A DNA stretch of 64,000 nt from DASQPR01 sp963797605 (GCA_963797605.1 CAWCPX010000009.1:124001-188000), one strand, 5' to 3'. Numbered from the stretch's first letter, positions 7,259 to 16,721 are shown. Numbers and translations: made by a program. The notes: generated by a model not told the origin, from the letters alone.

Positions 7259-10200
7259 ATGCATCGACGTGCCACTCCATTACGACGCCGCGTCGCCGCC
7301 GCCACGGCCGCGCTCGCGCTGCTGGTCCTCGGCCTCACCGCGAGTCCGAGTCCGGCGAACGCCGCGAGTCCACCATGGATGGACACGACGCAGACACCGT
7401 TGCAGCGGGCCAACGAGCTGCTCGCCGCGATGTCGATCACGGACAAGCTCAACCTGATGCACAGCGCGTCCGCGTGCAACGGATACGACACGTGCACGGC
7501 CGCGAACACGACGCTCGGCATCCCAGCGCTGCACATGCAGGACGGCCCGGACGGTGTCGCCGACGGCGTCGTCGGTGTCACCCAGCTCGCCGCCCCGGTA
7601 GCCGCCGCCGCGAGCTTCGACACCGCGCTGGAAGGTCAGTACGGCCAGGTTATCGGCTCGGAACAGTGGGGCAAGGGCGTCAACATGGTGCTCGGCCCGA
7701 CCATCAACATCGTCCGGGACCCGCGATGGGGCCGCGCGTTCGAGTCGTTATCCGAGGATCCGTATCTCGCCGGGCAACTGGCGGTCGCCGACATCCAGGG
7801 CATCCAGTCGCAGGGCCCGATGGTCAACGTGAAGCACTACGCGGTCTACAACCAGGAGACCAACCGCAACCAGACGAGCGACAACGCCATCGTCAGCGAC
7901 CGGGTGCAGCGCGAGATCTACCTGCAGGCGTTCGAGGACGCGGTGAAGCAGGGCGGCGCGCTCTCCGACATGTGCTCGTACGCGGAGATCAACGGTACGT
8001 TCGCCTGTGAGAACAGCAACCTGCTGCAGACGATCCTCGGCCAGTGGGGCTTCACCGGGTTCACCGCGTCCGACTTCGGCGCGACCCACTCCACGGTCGC
8101 GTCCGCGAACAACGGCCTCAACATGGAGTTGCCGGACAGCACCTACTTCGGCCAGCCGCTCACGGACGCCGTCAACGCGGGCACCGTCTCGACGGCCACC
8201 ATCGACAACTCCGTCCGACGCATCCTGACCTCGATGTTCGCGGCCGGGCTCTTCGACAAGACGCAGACCGGCACGCTCGCGACCGACGTCACCTCGACCG
8301 CCCACGCGAACGTCGCGAAGCAGGTGGCCGAGGAGGGCTCGGTGCTGCTGAAGAACGCCGGCGTGCTGCCGATCACGCCGGCCAAGCACACGATCGCGGT
8401 GATCGGTGACGACGCCGGCATCGACGCGACCACGACCGGTTTCGGCAGCGCGCAGGTCAACGCGCCACACGTGATCACGCCGTTCCAGGGCATCACGACC
8501 CGCGCCGGCACCGCTCAGACCGTGACTTACGCGCAGGGCGTGGCACCGCCGAACGGCGGCCCGGTCGACCCGTCGTTCATCACCCCATCGCAAGGCACCG
8601 GCCAGGGCTTTTACAGCCAGTTCTACAGTGGTACGGCTCTGAGCGGCACCCCGATCGCGACCCGCAACGACCCGTCGCTGACCTACACGTGGGGCGGTCT
8701 GACCCCGGGCAACGGCGTCCCGACGACGAACTGGTCGGCGAAGTTCACCGGCACCCTGACCCCACCGACGACCGGCACCTACAACTTCTCACTGACCAGC
8801 GACGACGGCAGCCGCCTGTTCGTGAACGGTCAACAGATCATCAGCAACTGGGCCGACCAGCCGCCGACGACGAAGACCGGCTCGATCTCGCTGACGGCCG
8901 GCCAGCCGGTCTCGATCGAGGTCGACTACTTCCAGGACGGCGGCGGCAGCCAGCTCGACCTCGACTGGCAGGTGCCGAACCAGAACCTGCAGGCCCAGGC
9001 GGTCACCGCGGCCACCGGCAAGGACCTCGCGCTCGTCTTCGTCGACATGACCGAGGGGGAGGGCGCCGACCTGCCGAACATCGACCTGTCGGCGGCACAG
9101 AACCAGCTGATCTCCGCGGTCGCGGCGGCGAACCCGAACACGGTCGTCGTCGTGAACAGCGGCTCCGCGGTCACGATGCCGTGGGCGAGTTCGGTCAAGG
9201 GCATTATCGAGAACTGGTACCCGGGTCAGGAGGACGGCACCGCGATCGCCGCGCTGCTCTACGGCGACGTGAACTTCTCCGGCAAGCTGCCCGTGACCTT
9301 CCCGACCTCGCTGGCCGACGTGCCCGCCTCGACGACGGCGCAATGGCCGGGCTCGGGCGGCACCGTGCAGTACAGCGAGGGGCTCGACGTCGGCTACCGC
9401 TGGTACGACGCGCAGGGCAAGACGCCGATGTTCCCCTTCGGGTTCGGCCTGTCGTACACCACATATGGCTATGCGAATTTGACCGTCGGCACGCCGGACG
9501 CGAGCGGAAACGTCGCCGTGGGCTTCGACGTCACCAACACCGGATCCGTCACGGGCACGGAGGTGCCGCAGGTCTACGTCGGGCAACCCGCGGCAGTCGG
9601 AGAACCGCCGAAGAACCTGCGGGGATTCACCCGCGTCACGCTGGCGCCCGGCGCGACCCAGCACGTCAGCCTGACCCTCGACGCGCGCAGCTTCCAGTAC
9701 TGGAATAACACGTGGCTCAACGCGTCCGGCTCGAACGCCATCTACGTCGGCGCCTCGGAGCGAGACATCCGCCTCACCGGTGCGGTCACGATCAGCGGCA
9801 CCGGGGGAGAACCGTCGCCGCCGACGGCGCCCGGGAACCTGACTGTCACCGGCCACACCTCGACGACGGCGTCCCTGTCGTGGACGGCCTCGACCAGCAA
9901 CGTCGGCGTCACCGGCTACCAGGTGCGTCGAAGCGGCACCGTCGTCGCTACGGTCACCGGCACGACGGCCACCGTGACCGGGCTGACGCCATCGACCGCG
10001 TACAGCTTCACGGTCACCGCGATCGACGCGGCCGGCAACGTGGGCGCCCCCTCGAACACCGTCACCGTGACCACCGACGCTGCCCCTCCGGTCAATCTCG
10101 CCGCCGGGCACCCGGTCACCGCGACCAGCGTGAATTCGACGTTCGCGGCCACCAACGCGGTCGACGGCAACGCCAGCAGCTACTGGGAATCGGCGAACAA

Positions 10201-11212
10201 CGCGTTCCCGCAATCGCTCACGGTCGACCTCGGCTCCAGCCAGAACGTCAACAAGATCGTGCTCAAGCTGCCGCCGTCGACGTCGTGGGGAGCGCGTACC
10301 CAGCAGGTCACGGTCTCCGGCTCGGTCGACAACGCCACCTTCAACGTGCTCTCCGGCCCGTCCACGATCGGCTTCGACCCGGCCGTGCAGAACAACACGG
10401 CGACGATCAATTTCGGTGCGACGTCGGCCAGGTACGTGCGGATCACGATCGGTGCGAACACTGGCTGGCCGGCCGCGCAGCTCTCCGAACTGGAGGTCTA
10501 CGGGTCCGGATCCGGAGGCGACGGCACCCCGCCGACCGCGCCCGGCGACCTGGCCGTCACCGGGCACACGTCGAGCAGCGTGTCATTGTCGTGGACGGCC
10601 TCGACCGACAACGTCGGTGTCACCGCCTACCAGATCCGGCAGGACGGCACCGTCGTCGCCACGACCGGCGGCACGTCCGTCACGGTGACCGGGCTCGCGG
10701 CGTCGACGGCCTACACGTTCACAGTCACGGCGTCGGACGCGCAGGGCAACATCTCGCCCTCGTCGAACCCGGTCACGGCCACGACCGACGCCGGCACCGC
10801 GACGAACCTGGCGCTGGGAAAGACCATGACGTCGAGCGGGTTCTCGCAGGTGTACGGGCCCGGCAACGCGAACGACGGCAACACCGGCACCTACTGGGAG
10901 AGCACGAACAACGCGTTCCCGCAGTGGCTGCAGGTCGACCTAGGTTCGGCGCGGTCGGTGAAACGGATCGTGCTGACGCTGCCGCCGACCTGGGGTGCCC
11001 GCAACGAGACGATCGCGGTCTCCGGAAGTCTGGACGCCTCGGCGTTCACCACGATCGCGGCGGCGACGTCGTACGCGTTCGATCCGGGGACGACGAACAC
11101 GGTCACGATCTCGTTCCCGGCGACGACGACGCGCTATCTGCGGCTGACGTTCACCGCGAACACGGGCTGGCCCGCCGGTCAGGTCTCCGAGTTCCAGGTC
11201 TGGGCGAGCTAG
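7259..11212 (+). CDS. Secreted multi-domain GH3 beta-glycosidase with PA14, FN3 and discoidin domains
   Basis: A 1317-residue exported glycoside hydrolase. Signal peptide about 1-36 (cleavage after SPANA). GH3 N-terminal barrel about 45-340 with the KHY motif (NVKHYAVYNQETNR) and nucleophile Asp272 in TASDFGATHS; GH3 C-terminal domain is split by a PA14 insertion (about 450-570, GFYSQFYSGTALSG onward), followed by the GH3 fibronectin-like domain (about 760-840). The tail carries two FN3-discoidin (CBM32/F5-8C) modules, about 854-1083 and 1091-1317, clearly a duplication. Likely a beta-glucosidase, beta-xylosidase or related exo-enzyme acting on plant or fungal glycans. ATG 7259 follows GAGGTCCGCG. 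Ends in a strong hairpin. Confidence 0.9.
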   Translation: MHRRATPLRRRVAAATAALALLVLGLTASPSPANAASPPWMDTTQTPLQRANELLAAMSITDKLNLMHSASACNGYDTCTAANTTLGIPALHMQDGPDGVADGVVGVTQLAAPVAAAASFDTALEGQYGQVIGSEQWGKGVNMVLGPTINIVRDPRWGRAFESLSEDPYLAGQLAVADIQGIQSQGPMVNVKHYAVYNQETNRNQTSDNAIVSDRVQREIYLQAFEDAVKQGGALSDMCSYAEINGTFACENSNLLQTILGQWGFTGFTASDFGATHSTVASANNGLNMELPDSTYFGQPLTDAVNAGTVSTATIDNSVRRILTSMFAAGLFDKTQTGTLATDVTSTAHANVAKQVAEEGSVLLKNAGVLPITPAKHTIAVIGDDAGIDATTTGFGSAQVNAPHVITPFQGITTRAGTAQTVTYAQGVAPPNGGPVDPSFITPSQGTGQGFYSQFYSGTALSGTPIATRNDPSLTYTWGGLTPGNGVPTTNWSAKFTGTLTPPTTGTYNFSLTSDDGSRLFVNGQQIISNWADQPPTTKTGSISLTAGQPVSIEVDYFQDGGGSQLDLDWQVPNQNLQAQAVTAATGKDLALVFVDMTEGEGADLPNIDLSAAQNQLISAVAAANPNTVVVVNSGSAVTMPWASSVKGIIENWYPGQEDGTAIAALLYGDVNFSGKLPVTFPTSLADVPASTTAQWPGSGGTVQYSEGLDVGYRWYDAQGKTPMFPFGFGLSYTTYGYANLTVGTPDASGNVAVGFDVTNTGSVTGTEVPQVYVGQPAAVGEPPKNLRGFTRVTLAPGATQHVSLTLDARSFQYWNNTWLNASGSNAIYVGASERDIRLTGAVTISGTGGEPSPPTAPGNLTVTGHTSTTASLSWTASTSNVGVTGYQVRRSGTVVATVTGTTATVTGLTPSTAYSFTVTAIDAAGNVGAPSNTVTVTTDAAPPVNLAAGHPVTATSVNSTFAATNAVDGNASSYWESANNAFPQSLTVDLGSSQNVNKIVLKLPPSTSWGARTQQVTVSGSVDNATFNVLSGPSTIGFDPAVQNNTATINFGATSARYVRITIGANTGWPAAQLSELEVYGSGSGGDGTPPTAPGDLAVTGHTSSSVSLSWTASTDNVGVTAYQIRQDGTVVATTGGTSVTVTGLAASTAYTFTVTASDAQGNISPSSNPVTATTDAGTATNLALGKTMTSSGFSQVYGPGNANDGNTGTYWESTNNAFPQWLQVDLGSARSVKRIVLTLPPTWGARNETIAVSGSLDASAFTTIAAATSYAFDPGTTNTVTISFPATTTRYLRLTFTANTGWPAGQVSEFQVWAS

Positions 11213-11217
11213 CCGCG

Positions 11218-11267
11218 TGACCTTGGCGAGAAACTGTTGTCCGAGCAGCAGTTTCTCGCCAAGGTCA
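11218..11267. terminator. Bidirectional terminator, 19-bp perfect stem
   Basis: TGACCTTGGCGAGAAACTG (11218-11236) pairs perfectly with CAGTTTCTCGCCAAGGTCA (11249-11267) around a 12-base loop. It lies in the 57-bp gap between the convergent GH3 and aldo/keto reductase genes and can serve both strands. Confidence 0.85.
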
Positions 11268-11269
11268 GG

Positions 11270-12247
11270 TTAGAACCCTTCCGGCTGGTGCGGGACGTAG
11301 TCCGCACCCAGGCGCCGCAACTCGTCGTCCGACAGTTTCAGGTCGACGGCGGCGATCGCGTCCGTCAGGTGATGCGGCTTGGTGGCACCGAAGATCGGCG
11401 CCGTGACCGCCGGCTGGTGCAGCAGCCACGCGAGCGCGACCCGGGCGCGGGTGACGCCGCGTTCTTCGGCCACCGCCGACACGGCCTCGACGATCTTTCG
11501 GTCGCTCTCGATCGTCTGGCGGTAGAGCGACTTGGCGAACGCGTCGGTCTCGCTGCGATCGGTGGCGGTGCCCCAGTCACGGGTCAGGTGGCCGCGGGCG
11601 AGCGGGCTCCACGGGATCACGCCGACGCCCTGGTCGAGGCAGAACGGCAGCATCTCCCGCTCCTCCTCACGCATCAGCAGGTTGTACTGGTCCTGCATCG
11701 ACACGAAACGCGTCCAGCCGTGCCGATCGGCGAGGTACTGCGCCTGCGCGAACTGCCACGTCCACATCGACGAGGCGCCGATGTAGCGCACCTTGCCAGC
11801 CTTGACGAGATCGTGGAGCGCCTCCATCGTCTCCTCGATCGGCGTGTCGGGGTCGTACCGGTGAATCTGATAGAGGTCGATGTAGTCCGTGCCGAGGCGG
11901 CGCAGGCTCGCGTCGCACTGGGTCATGATGGCGCCGCGCGACAGGCCGCCGCCGTTGGGGCCGTCGCTGACCCGGAAGAAGACCTTCGTCGCGATGATGA
12001 CCTGGTCACGCTGGGCGAATTCGCCGAGGAGCTTGCCGGTGATGGTCTCGCTGCTGCCGGCCGAGTAGCCGTTGGCGGTGTCGAAGGTCGTGATGCCGGC
12101 CTCGATCGCCTGCCGGAAGAACGGTCTCGCGTCATCCTCGCCGAGCGACCACGCGTGGCTGCCCTGGTGCGGCTCGCCGTAGCTCATGCAGCCGAGGATC
12201 ACCTTCGACACGTTCAATCCCGATGTACCTAAGCGTCCGTATTCCAT
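11270..12247 (-). CDS. Aldo/keto reductase
   Basis: A 325-residue NADPH-dependent (beta/alpha)8-barrel oxidoreductase of the YdhF/Gfo-like bacterial AKR group. Catalytic features: Asp and Tyr in DTANGYSAGSSE (about 55), Lys in VIIATKVFF (about 87), His in DLYQIHRYD (about 128). C-terminal NADP-binding loop PIFGATKPHHLTDA is present. Start ATG 12247 (MEYGRLGTSGL) matches the conserved N-terminus. It is divergent from the old-yellow-enzyme gene with only about 55 bp between starts, so the two probably share a promoter region. Substrate unknown; a carbonyl or sugar aldehyde is usual. Confidence 0.9.
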   Translation of the reverse strand: MEYGRLGTSGLNVSKVILGCMSYGEPHQGSHAWSLGEDDARPFFRQAIEAGITTFDTANGYSAGSSETITGKLLGEFAQRDQVIIATKVFFRVSDGPNGGGLSRGAIMTQCDASLRRLGTDYIDLYQIHRYDPDTPIEETMEALHDLVKAGKVRYIGASSMWTWQFAQAQYLADRHGWTRFVSMQDQYNLLMREEEREMLPFCLDQGVGVIPWSPLARGHLTRDWGTATDRSETDAFAKSLYRQTIESDRKIVEAVSAVAEERGVTRARVALAWLLHQPAVTAPIFGATKPHHLTDAIAAVDLKLSDDELRRLGADYVPHQPEGF

Positions 12248-12302
12248 GACCAACACGCTAGCCGCCGGAAGTTTCGATCGACCAGTCGTGTTGGATCGAG
12301 GC

Positions 12303-13724
12303 GTGAGCCGACTCTTCTCGCCGCTGACCCTGCGCGGCACCACCTTCCGCAACCGCGTCTGGACGTCGCCGATGTGCCAGTACTCGTCGGTCGACGGCCA
12401 CCCCACGGACTGGCATCTGGTGCACCTCGGTGGGATCGCCCGGGGCGGCGCGGCGCTCGTGTTGAGCGAGGCGACGGCCGTGACCGCGACCGGCCGGATC
12501 TCGCCGGACGACGCCGGCATCTGGACCGATGCGCAGGCTGAGGACTACCGCCGGATCACCGCGTTCATCCGGTCGCAGGGCGCGGTGCCCGGCATCCAGC
12601 TCGCGCACGCCGGCCGGAAGGCGTCCACGTACGCGCCGTGGAAGGGTCGTGGCTCGGTCCCGCTCGCGGAAGGCGGCTGGCCGACCGTGGGCCCGTCCCC
12701 GATCGCGTTCGGCCGCTACGCGGTGCCCCGGGAGTTGACGGTCGCGGAGATCGGCGAGATCGTGACGGCGTTCGCGGACGCGGCCCGGCGAGCGCTCACC
12801 TCCGGCTTCGAGGTTGCCGAGATCCACGCGGCGCACGGGTACCTGCTGCATGAATTTCTGTCTCCGCTGTCGAACCAGCGTGAGGACGCCTACGGTGGTG
12901 GGCTCGCCGGGCGCAGCCGCTTCCTGATCGAGGTCGCCGCCGCCGTGCGTGCCGTGTGGCCCGATGATCAGCCGCTGTTCGTGCGGGTCAGCGCGACCGA
13001 CTGGGTCGAGGGCGGTCTGGAACTCGCCGAGGTCGTGGAGGTGGCGCGCAATCTGGCCGATCACGGTGTCGATCTGATCGACGTCTCCAGCGGCGGTCTC
13101 TCGTCCGACCAGGACATCCCGATCTCGCCCGGCTACCAGGTCCCGTTCGCGCGTGCTGTCCGCGAGGCCAGCGGGCTGCCGGTCGCGGCCGTCGGGATGA
13201 TCAACGAGCCGGAACAGGCGGAGCAGATTCTCGTGGACGGTTCGGCCGACGCGGTCCTGATGGCCCGGGCGCTGCTCCGGGAGCCGTCGTGGCCGCAGCG
13301 GGCGGCGCGCGAACTGAAAGCGGACGTCTACTGGCCGAGCCAGTACGTGCGGGCCCGGCCTGTAGCACGCACGACGGTGCCGGCGGCCGGGACGCTCCGG
13401 CCGCCGACTCCGCCCGGCACCGCGAGAGACGTGCGGTACGCGGGGTGTGCCGGCCCGCCCACCACGGGTGCCCCTCACCGGCACCTATCCGCGGGCTGCT
13501 GCGCGCCAGCTGCCCGCCTCGAAAAAGTCTCCGGACTGCCACGAAACGTCGGCGTCGGTGCCGGTGCGCTCTGTCTCCAGTTGACGACGTGGCTGCTACA
13601 CCCACGGGTCCCGGGCGTTGCCTGGCGGTTAACAGGTCGGCGGCATGTTTCGAGGTGGAAAACATCCGACCTCGTCTTGACAAGGGATCGACGAAGCTCG
13701 AAGCTGGCTGACACGCGCAGTTAG
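12303..13724 (+). CDS. NADH:flavin oxidoreductase (old yellow enzyme, YqjM-like) with anomalous C-terminal extension
   Basis: FMN-dependent ene-reductase. GTG 12303 gives SRLFSPLTLRGTTFRNRVWTSPMCQYS, including the regulatory Cys of YqjM-type enzymes; the substrate-binding pair is in EIHAAHGYLLHEFLSP, and FMN-phosphate binding is in SADAVLMARALLREPSW. Usual length is about 350 residues, ending near WPSQYVRA. Here the frame runs on another 120 residues of Arg/Thr/Pro-rich sequence without homology. Near 13351 the string GTGCGGGCCCGG would, with one G fewer, give QYVRPGL and a TAG at about 13362. The real gene probably ends there and the extension is an artefact. Divergent partner of the aldo/keto reductase. 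Confidence 0.8.
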   Translation: MSRLFSPLTLRGTTFRNRVWTSPMCQYSSVDGHPTDWHLVHLGGIARGGAALVLSEATAVTATGRISPDDAGIWTDAQAEDYRRITAFIRSQGAVPGIQLAHAGRKASTYAPWKGRGSVPLAEGGWPTVGPSPIAFGRYAVPRELTVAEIGEIVTAFADAARRALTSGFEVAEIHAAHGYLLHEFLSPLSNQREDAYGGGLAGRSRFLIEVAAAVRAVWPDDQPLFVRVSATDWVEGGLELAEVVEVARNLADHGVDLIDVSSGGLSSDQDIPISPGYQVPFARAVREASGLPVAAVGMINEPEQAEQILVDGSADAVLMARALLREPSWPQRAARELKADVYWPSQYVRARPVARTTVPAAGTLRPPTPPGTARDVRYAGCAGPPTTGAPHRHLSAGCCAPAARLEKVSGLPRNVGVGAGALCLQLTTWLLHPRVPGVAWRLTGRRHVSRWKTSDLVLTRDRRSSKLADTRS

Positions 13725-13742
13725 TAAAGCAAGTTGCCTATC
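13719..13742 (+). promoter_or_regulatory. Operator-like motif upstream of GH8 gene
   Basis: AGTTAGTAAAGCAAGTTGCC followed by TATC lies just 24 bp before the GH8 start codon. It aligns at 18 of 25 positions with the motif upstream of the chitinase gene (16549-16575). Position overlapping or just downstream of the promoter suggests repression; the binding protein is not in the window. Confidence 0.5.
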
Positions 13743-13765
13743 GATGTCGATGGAGGAGGCAACAC

Positions 13766-15055
13766 GTGTCCCATCCCGCTTCACGCCGTTCGCGGCTGTC
13801 CCGGCCGCTGCCGAGAGTGATCCTCGGCGGGTCCTTGGCGGTCGCCGCGGCCGCAGCGTTCACCCTTGTCACCGTGTCGCCGAGCGCAGCCGCCACCGCG
13901 GCGCACCCGTTCCCGACGCACGTGACCTACAAGGTCGGTGTGACACCGTCAGCGAGTCAGTCGAGCCGCGACGCCGCGGTGGAGAAGCAGTACGACTCCT
14001 GGAAGGCGACCTACCTGGTCAAAGGCTGTGCATCGAACGAGTACTACGTCTCCACGAAGGGTGACGACGACGCGCCGAACAACGGCACGGTGTCCGAGGC
14101 CCAGGGCTACGGCATGAACATCGTGCCGCTGATGGCCGGTTACGACGCCAACGCCCAGACCGAGTTCAACGGCCTGTGGCAACTGGTCAAGGACCATGTC
14201 GACAGTCACGGCATGATGCAGTGGCAGCTCGACGGCAAGACCTGCAAATACGCTGATTCGGGTACGCCCGACGCCGCCACCGACGGTGACCTGGACATCG
14301 GCTACGGGCTGATCCTCGCGGACAAGCAGTGGGGCGGCTACACGGCCGACGCCAAGGCCTGGCTCGCGAAGTTCTGGGCCGCCGACGTGGCGTCGGACGG
14401 TCACCTGAAGTGCGAGGACGACGGTCCGTCGACGGACACGCGGCCGAGCGACTTCATGGTGGACCACCTGCGGGCGTTCGCGGCCTACGACACCGCGCAC
14501 GACTGGGCCAAGGTGGTCACCCGGACGCAGGCCGTGATCAGCGAGTTCACGGCGGCGTACTCGTCGGCGTACGGGCTGATGTCGGACTTCGTGGTCAGCG
14601 CGAACACCACCAGCCCGAAGCCGGCACCGGCCGACTACCAGGAGAACCAGCCGGACAACATCGTCGGCTACAACTCGATCCGGGTTCCGTGGCACATGGG
14701 CACGGACGCGCTGCTCTACGGCACCACGACGGCCGCGGTGACCTACGCGACGGCGGTCAAGGAGTCGAACTGCCTCAAGAGCGAGTCGGGTGGCAACCCG
14801 CAGAAGGTGTACCCGCACACGAAGTTGAACTGCGTCAAGCGCACCACCGACGGCGACGGCAACACCGACACGCAGGCCGAGGAGGCCGGTGACTCGGTGG
14901 GTCCGTCCGCGATGGCGGCGGGCGACCAGACGTGGACGGACGCGATCTGGGCCGAACTGGCGAAGAACCCGTTCGGTGACGCGTACTACGGCGAGACCAT
15001 CAAGATGATCGTCTACATCGTCATGGCGGGCGACTACTGGAACCCGGTGGCATAA
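13766..15055 (+). CDS. Secreted glycoside hydrolase family 8 (endo-glucanase/chitosanase type)
   Basis: A 429-residue exported enzyme. GTG 13766 follows a very strong GGAGGAGG site. Signal peptide about 1-43 (Arg-rich start, ends SAAATAA). The catalytic domain shows GH8 landmarks: general acid Glu in TVSEAQGYGMNI (about 107) and the GH8 signature ATDGDLDIGYGLILADKQWG containing the conserved Asp pair. An internal Cys-rich insert (NCLKSESGG...NCVKRTTDGDGNTDTQAE) may bind Ca2+. GH8 enzymes hydrolyse cellulose, chitosan, lichenan or xylan internally; which one cannot be decided from sequence alone. It is convergent with the chitinase gene and shares an upstream motif with it. Confidence 0.85.
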   Translation: MSHPASRRSRLSRPLPRVILGGSLAVAAAAAFTLVTVSPSAAATAAHPFPTHVTYKVGVTPSASQSSRDAAVEKQYDSWKATYLVKGCASNEYYVSTKGDDDAPNNGTVSEAQGYGMNIVPLMAGYDANAQTEFNGLWQLVKDHVDSHGMMQWQLDGKTCKYADSGTPDAATDGDLDIGYGLILADKQWGGYTADAKAWLAKFWAADVASDGHLKCEDDGPSTDTRPSDFMVDHLRAFAAYDTAHDWAKVVTRTQAVISEFTAAYSSAYGLMSDFVVSANTTSPKPAPADYQENQPDNIVGYNSIRVPWHMGTDALLYGTTTAAVTYATAVKESNCLKSESGGNPQKVYPHTKLNCVKRTTDGDGNTDTQAEEAGDSVGPSAMAAGDQTWTDAIWAELAKNPFGDAYYGETIKMIVYIVMAGDYWNPVA

Positions 15056-15070
15056 CCTGCCGAGACATCG

Positions 15071-15106
15071 AAACCGCCGCCGGCCATGCAGGGCCGGCGG
15101 CGGTTT
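15071..15106. terminator. Bidirectional terminator between GH8 and chitinase genes
   Basis: AAACCGCCGCCGGCC (15071-15085) pairs with GGCCGGCGGCGGTTT (15092-15106), loop six bases, followed by TTTTCTGTCCTG. It is a textbook intrinsic terminator for the plus strand and, with its own AAA arm, also works for the minus strand. Confidence 0.85.
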
Positions 15107-15130
15107 TCTGTCCTGTTCAGACGCCAGGCG

Positions 15131-16456
15131 CTACTGCTGTGTCCAGACCTGGTTCGTCTTGCCGTTGCAGGTGTAGAGGATGAGCTTGGCCAGGTTGGCC
15201 GTGCTGGCACCCTGCACGGTCAGGCACTTGCCCGACTGCACGCCGACGATGGTGTTGTTGGTCAGCGTCCACTGCTGGTTCTCGCCGCCCGAGCACGTGT
15301 CGATCTGCACAGCCGTGTTGTTGGCCGTGCCGCTGCCGGCGGTCTCGAAGCATTTGCCGAGCACCGTCAGCGTGCCGCCGGTGTTCGTGATGGCCTGGTT
15401 CGAGCCGCCGTTGCAGGTGTAGATCTCCAGCTGGGTGCCGTTGGTGGTCGACCCGTTGTTGTCGTCGATGCACTTGCCGGAGCCGCCACCGACGTACGCG
15501 TGCGCCGTCGGTGTGGTGCCGCCGCTACTGGTGATCTTCGTGAACACCTTGGTGTACGCGTACTTCAGCGGCTTGTCGTAGCCGTCGACCTCCCAGAAGG
15601 CGAGTTCGCCGACGCCCTTGGAGGCCGCGAAGCTCTCCAGCGTCGCCGCGTTGCCCTGCGTGAAGTCCTCGTCGTCGTCGTTCTCGCCGGCGATCGGGGT
15701 CAGTCCCATCGTCGCCCAGATCGACGCCGACGTACCGCCGTAAACGCTTGTCAACTGCGTGTGCGTGGCGTTCGCGGCCGACTCGGCATCGGCCAGCGCA
15801 TTCTCGCCGTCGCCGAAGTCCATCGTCATGATGTTGACGATGCTGACCTTGACCCCTTTGCTTTTGGCGTCGTTGAGCAGCGCCAGCGCGTTGGATTCGA
15901 GTCCGTCCGGGTCGACCGGGATGGTGAAGTCCACCTGCACGGCCGGGTTCGATGCTTGCAGCGCGGCCAGGGCCTGGTCGCGGCGGGAATTCGCGGCTGT
16001 GTTGTCGAGCGGGTCGCCCTCGATGTCGAAGTCGAGGCGGGTGATGCCGTACGTGGTGACGACGTTCTTGTAGGCGGCCGTCAGGCTCGATACGGAGGTG
16101 CAGGTCTCGGCCAGTTCGCCGCCCGTCTCACCGCCGAACGAGATGATGACGTTGCCGCCGGCGTTCTTGATCGCGGTGACCTGCGACGTGAACGCCCCGA
16201 GCGCGTCGTCGCCGTCTTCCCACTCGGGGGTGCAGCCGCTCTTCGGGATGAGGAACGCGAGGGTGTAGTACTTGTTGCCGCTGGCGCTCAGGTCGGCGGC
16301 CATGTCTCCGGTCGATTCGCTGCCGATCTGGACGTAGGGCGCCGCGTAGTGGGCCGGGAACGCCGTCGCGGCGGTCGCGGGCGCAGCGTCGACCAGCGCA
16401 CCGGCCACGAGTGCTCCGGTGGTGATCGCCGCCATCAGGATGGATCGGTGGCGCAT
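15131..16456 (-). CDS. Secreted GH18 chitinase with C-terminal ricin-type (CBM13) lectin domain
   Basis: A 441-residue exported chitinase. Signal peptide about 1-30 (ends APATAAT). GH18 barrel about 35-305 with the DxxDxDxE motif as LDFDIEG; this compact type resembles ChiC/ChiD-like bacterial chitinases. A C-terminal beta-trefoil of three repeats (GKCIDDNNGSTTNGTQLEIYTCNG, GKCFETAGSG, GKCLTVQGAS, each with QxW-like ends NQAI, NQQW, NQVW) is a carbohydrate-binding ricin-B domain. ATG 16456 is preceded by GGAAAGG. The gene probably hydrolyses chitin and is co-regulated with the GH8 gene through the shared motif. Confidence 0.9.
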   Translation of the reverse strand: MRHRSILMAAITTGALVAGALVDAAPATAATAFPAHYAAPYVQIGSESTGDMAADLSASGNKYYTLAFLIPKSGCTPEWEDGDDALGAFTSQVTAIKNAGGNVIISFGGETGGELAETCTSVSSLTAAYKNVVTTYGITRLDFDIEGDPLDNTAANSRRDQALAALQASNPAVQVDFTIPVDPDGLESNALALLNDAKSKGVKVSIVNIMTMDFGDGENALADAESAANATHTQLTSVYGGTSASIWATMGLTPIAGENDDDEDFTQGNAATLESFAASKGVGELAFWEVDGYDKPLKYAYTKVFTKITSSGGTTPTAHAYVGGGSGKCIDDNNGSTTNGTQLEIYTCNGGSNQAITNTGGTLTVLGKCFETAGSGTANNTAVQIDTCSGGENQQWTLTNNTIVGVQSGKCLTVQGASTANLAKLILYTCNGKTNQVWTQQ

Positions 16457-16548
16457 GCTTGGCCTTTCCGTGCTCGGGCGACGTGCCGGCACCGGGCGTT
16501 GGACCCGGGCCGGCACGTCACGTGGACATGGAGGCCCCCGTGTACGCG

Positions 16549-16575
16549 AGTTAGTTAGTCAAGTTATCTAACTAA
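16549..16575. promoter_or_regulatory. Operator upstream of chitinase gene, perfect inverted repeat
   Basis: TTAGTTAG (16551-16558) and CTAACTAA (16568-16575) form a perfect 8-bp inverted repeat with a 9-bp spacer, 93 bp upstream of the chitinase start. The same sequence, degenerate on one arm, precedes the GH8 gene. The A/T-rich site stands out in its GC-rich context, typical of a dimeric repressor site. Confidence 0.6.
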
Positions 16576-16721
16576 TGTGAGAGATGCTGGCCCGACCTGT
16601 CGTCGATGTCAATACCCGTCTATGTCATGCCCGATGCGGCGCGCGCGAATGTCGCGCTGGTTCGGCGCACGCGAAAGGTCCGCCGCGCCTGGAGTGCGCG
16701 GCGGACCCGGAGACGGCGGTT

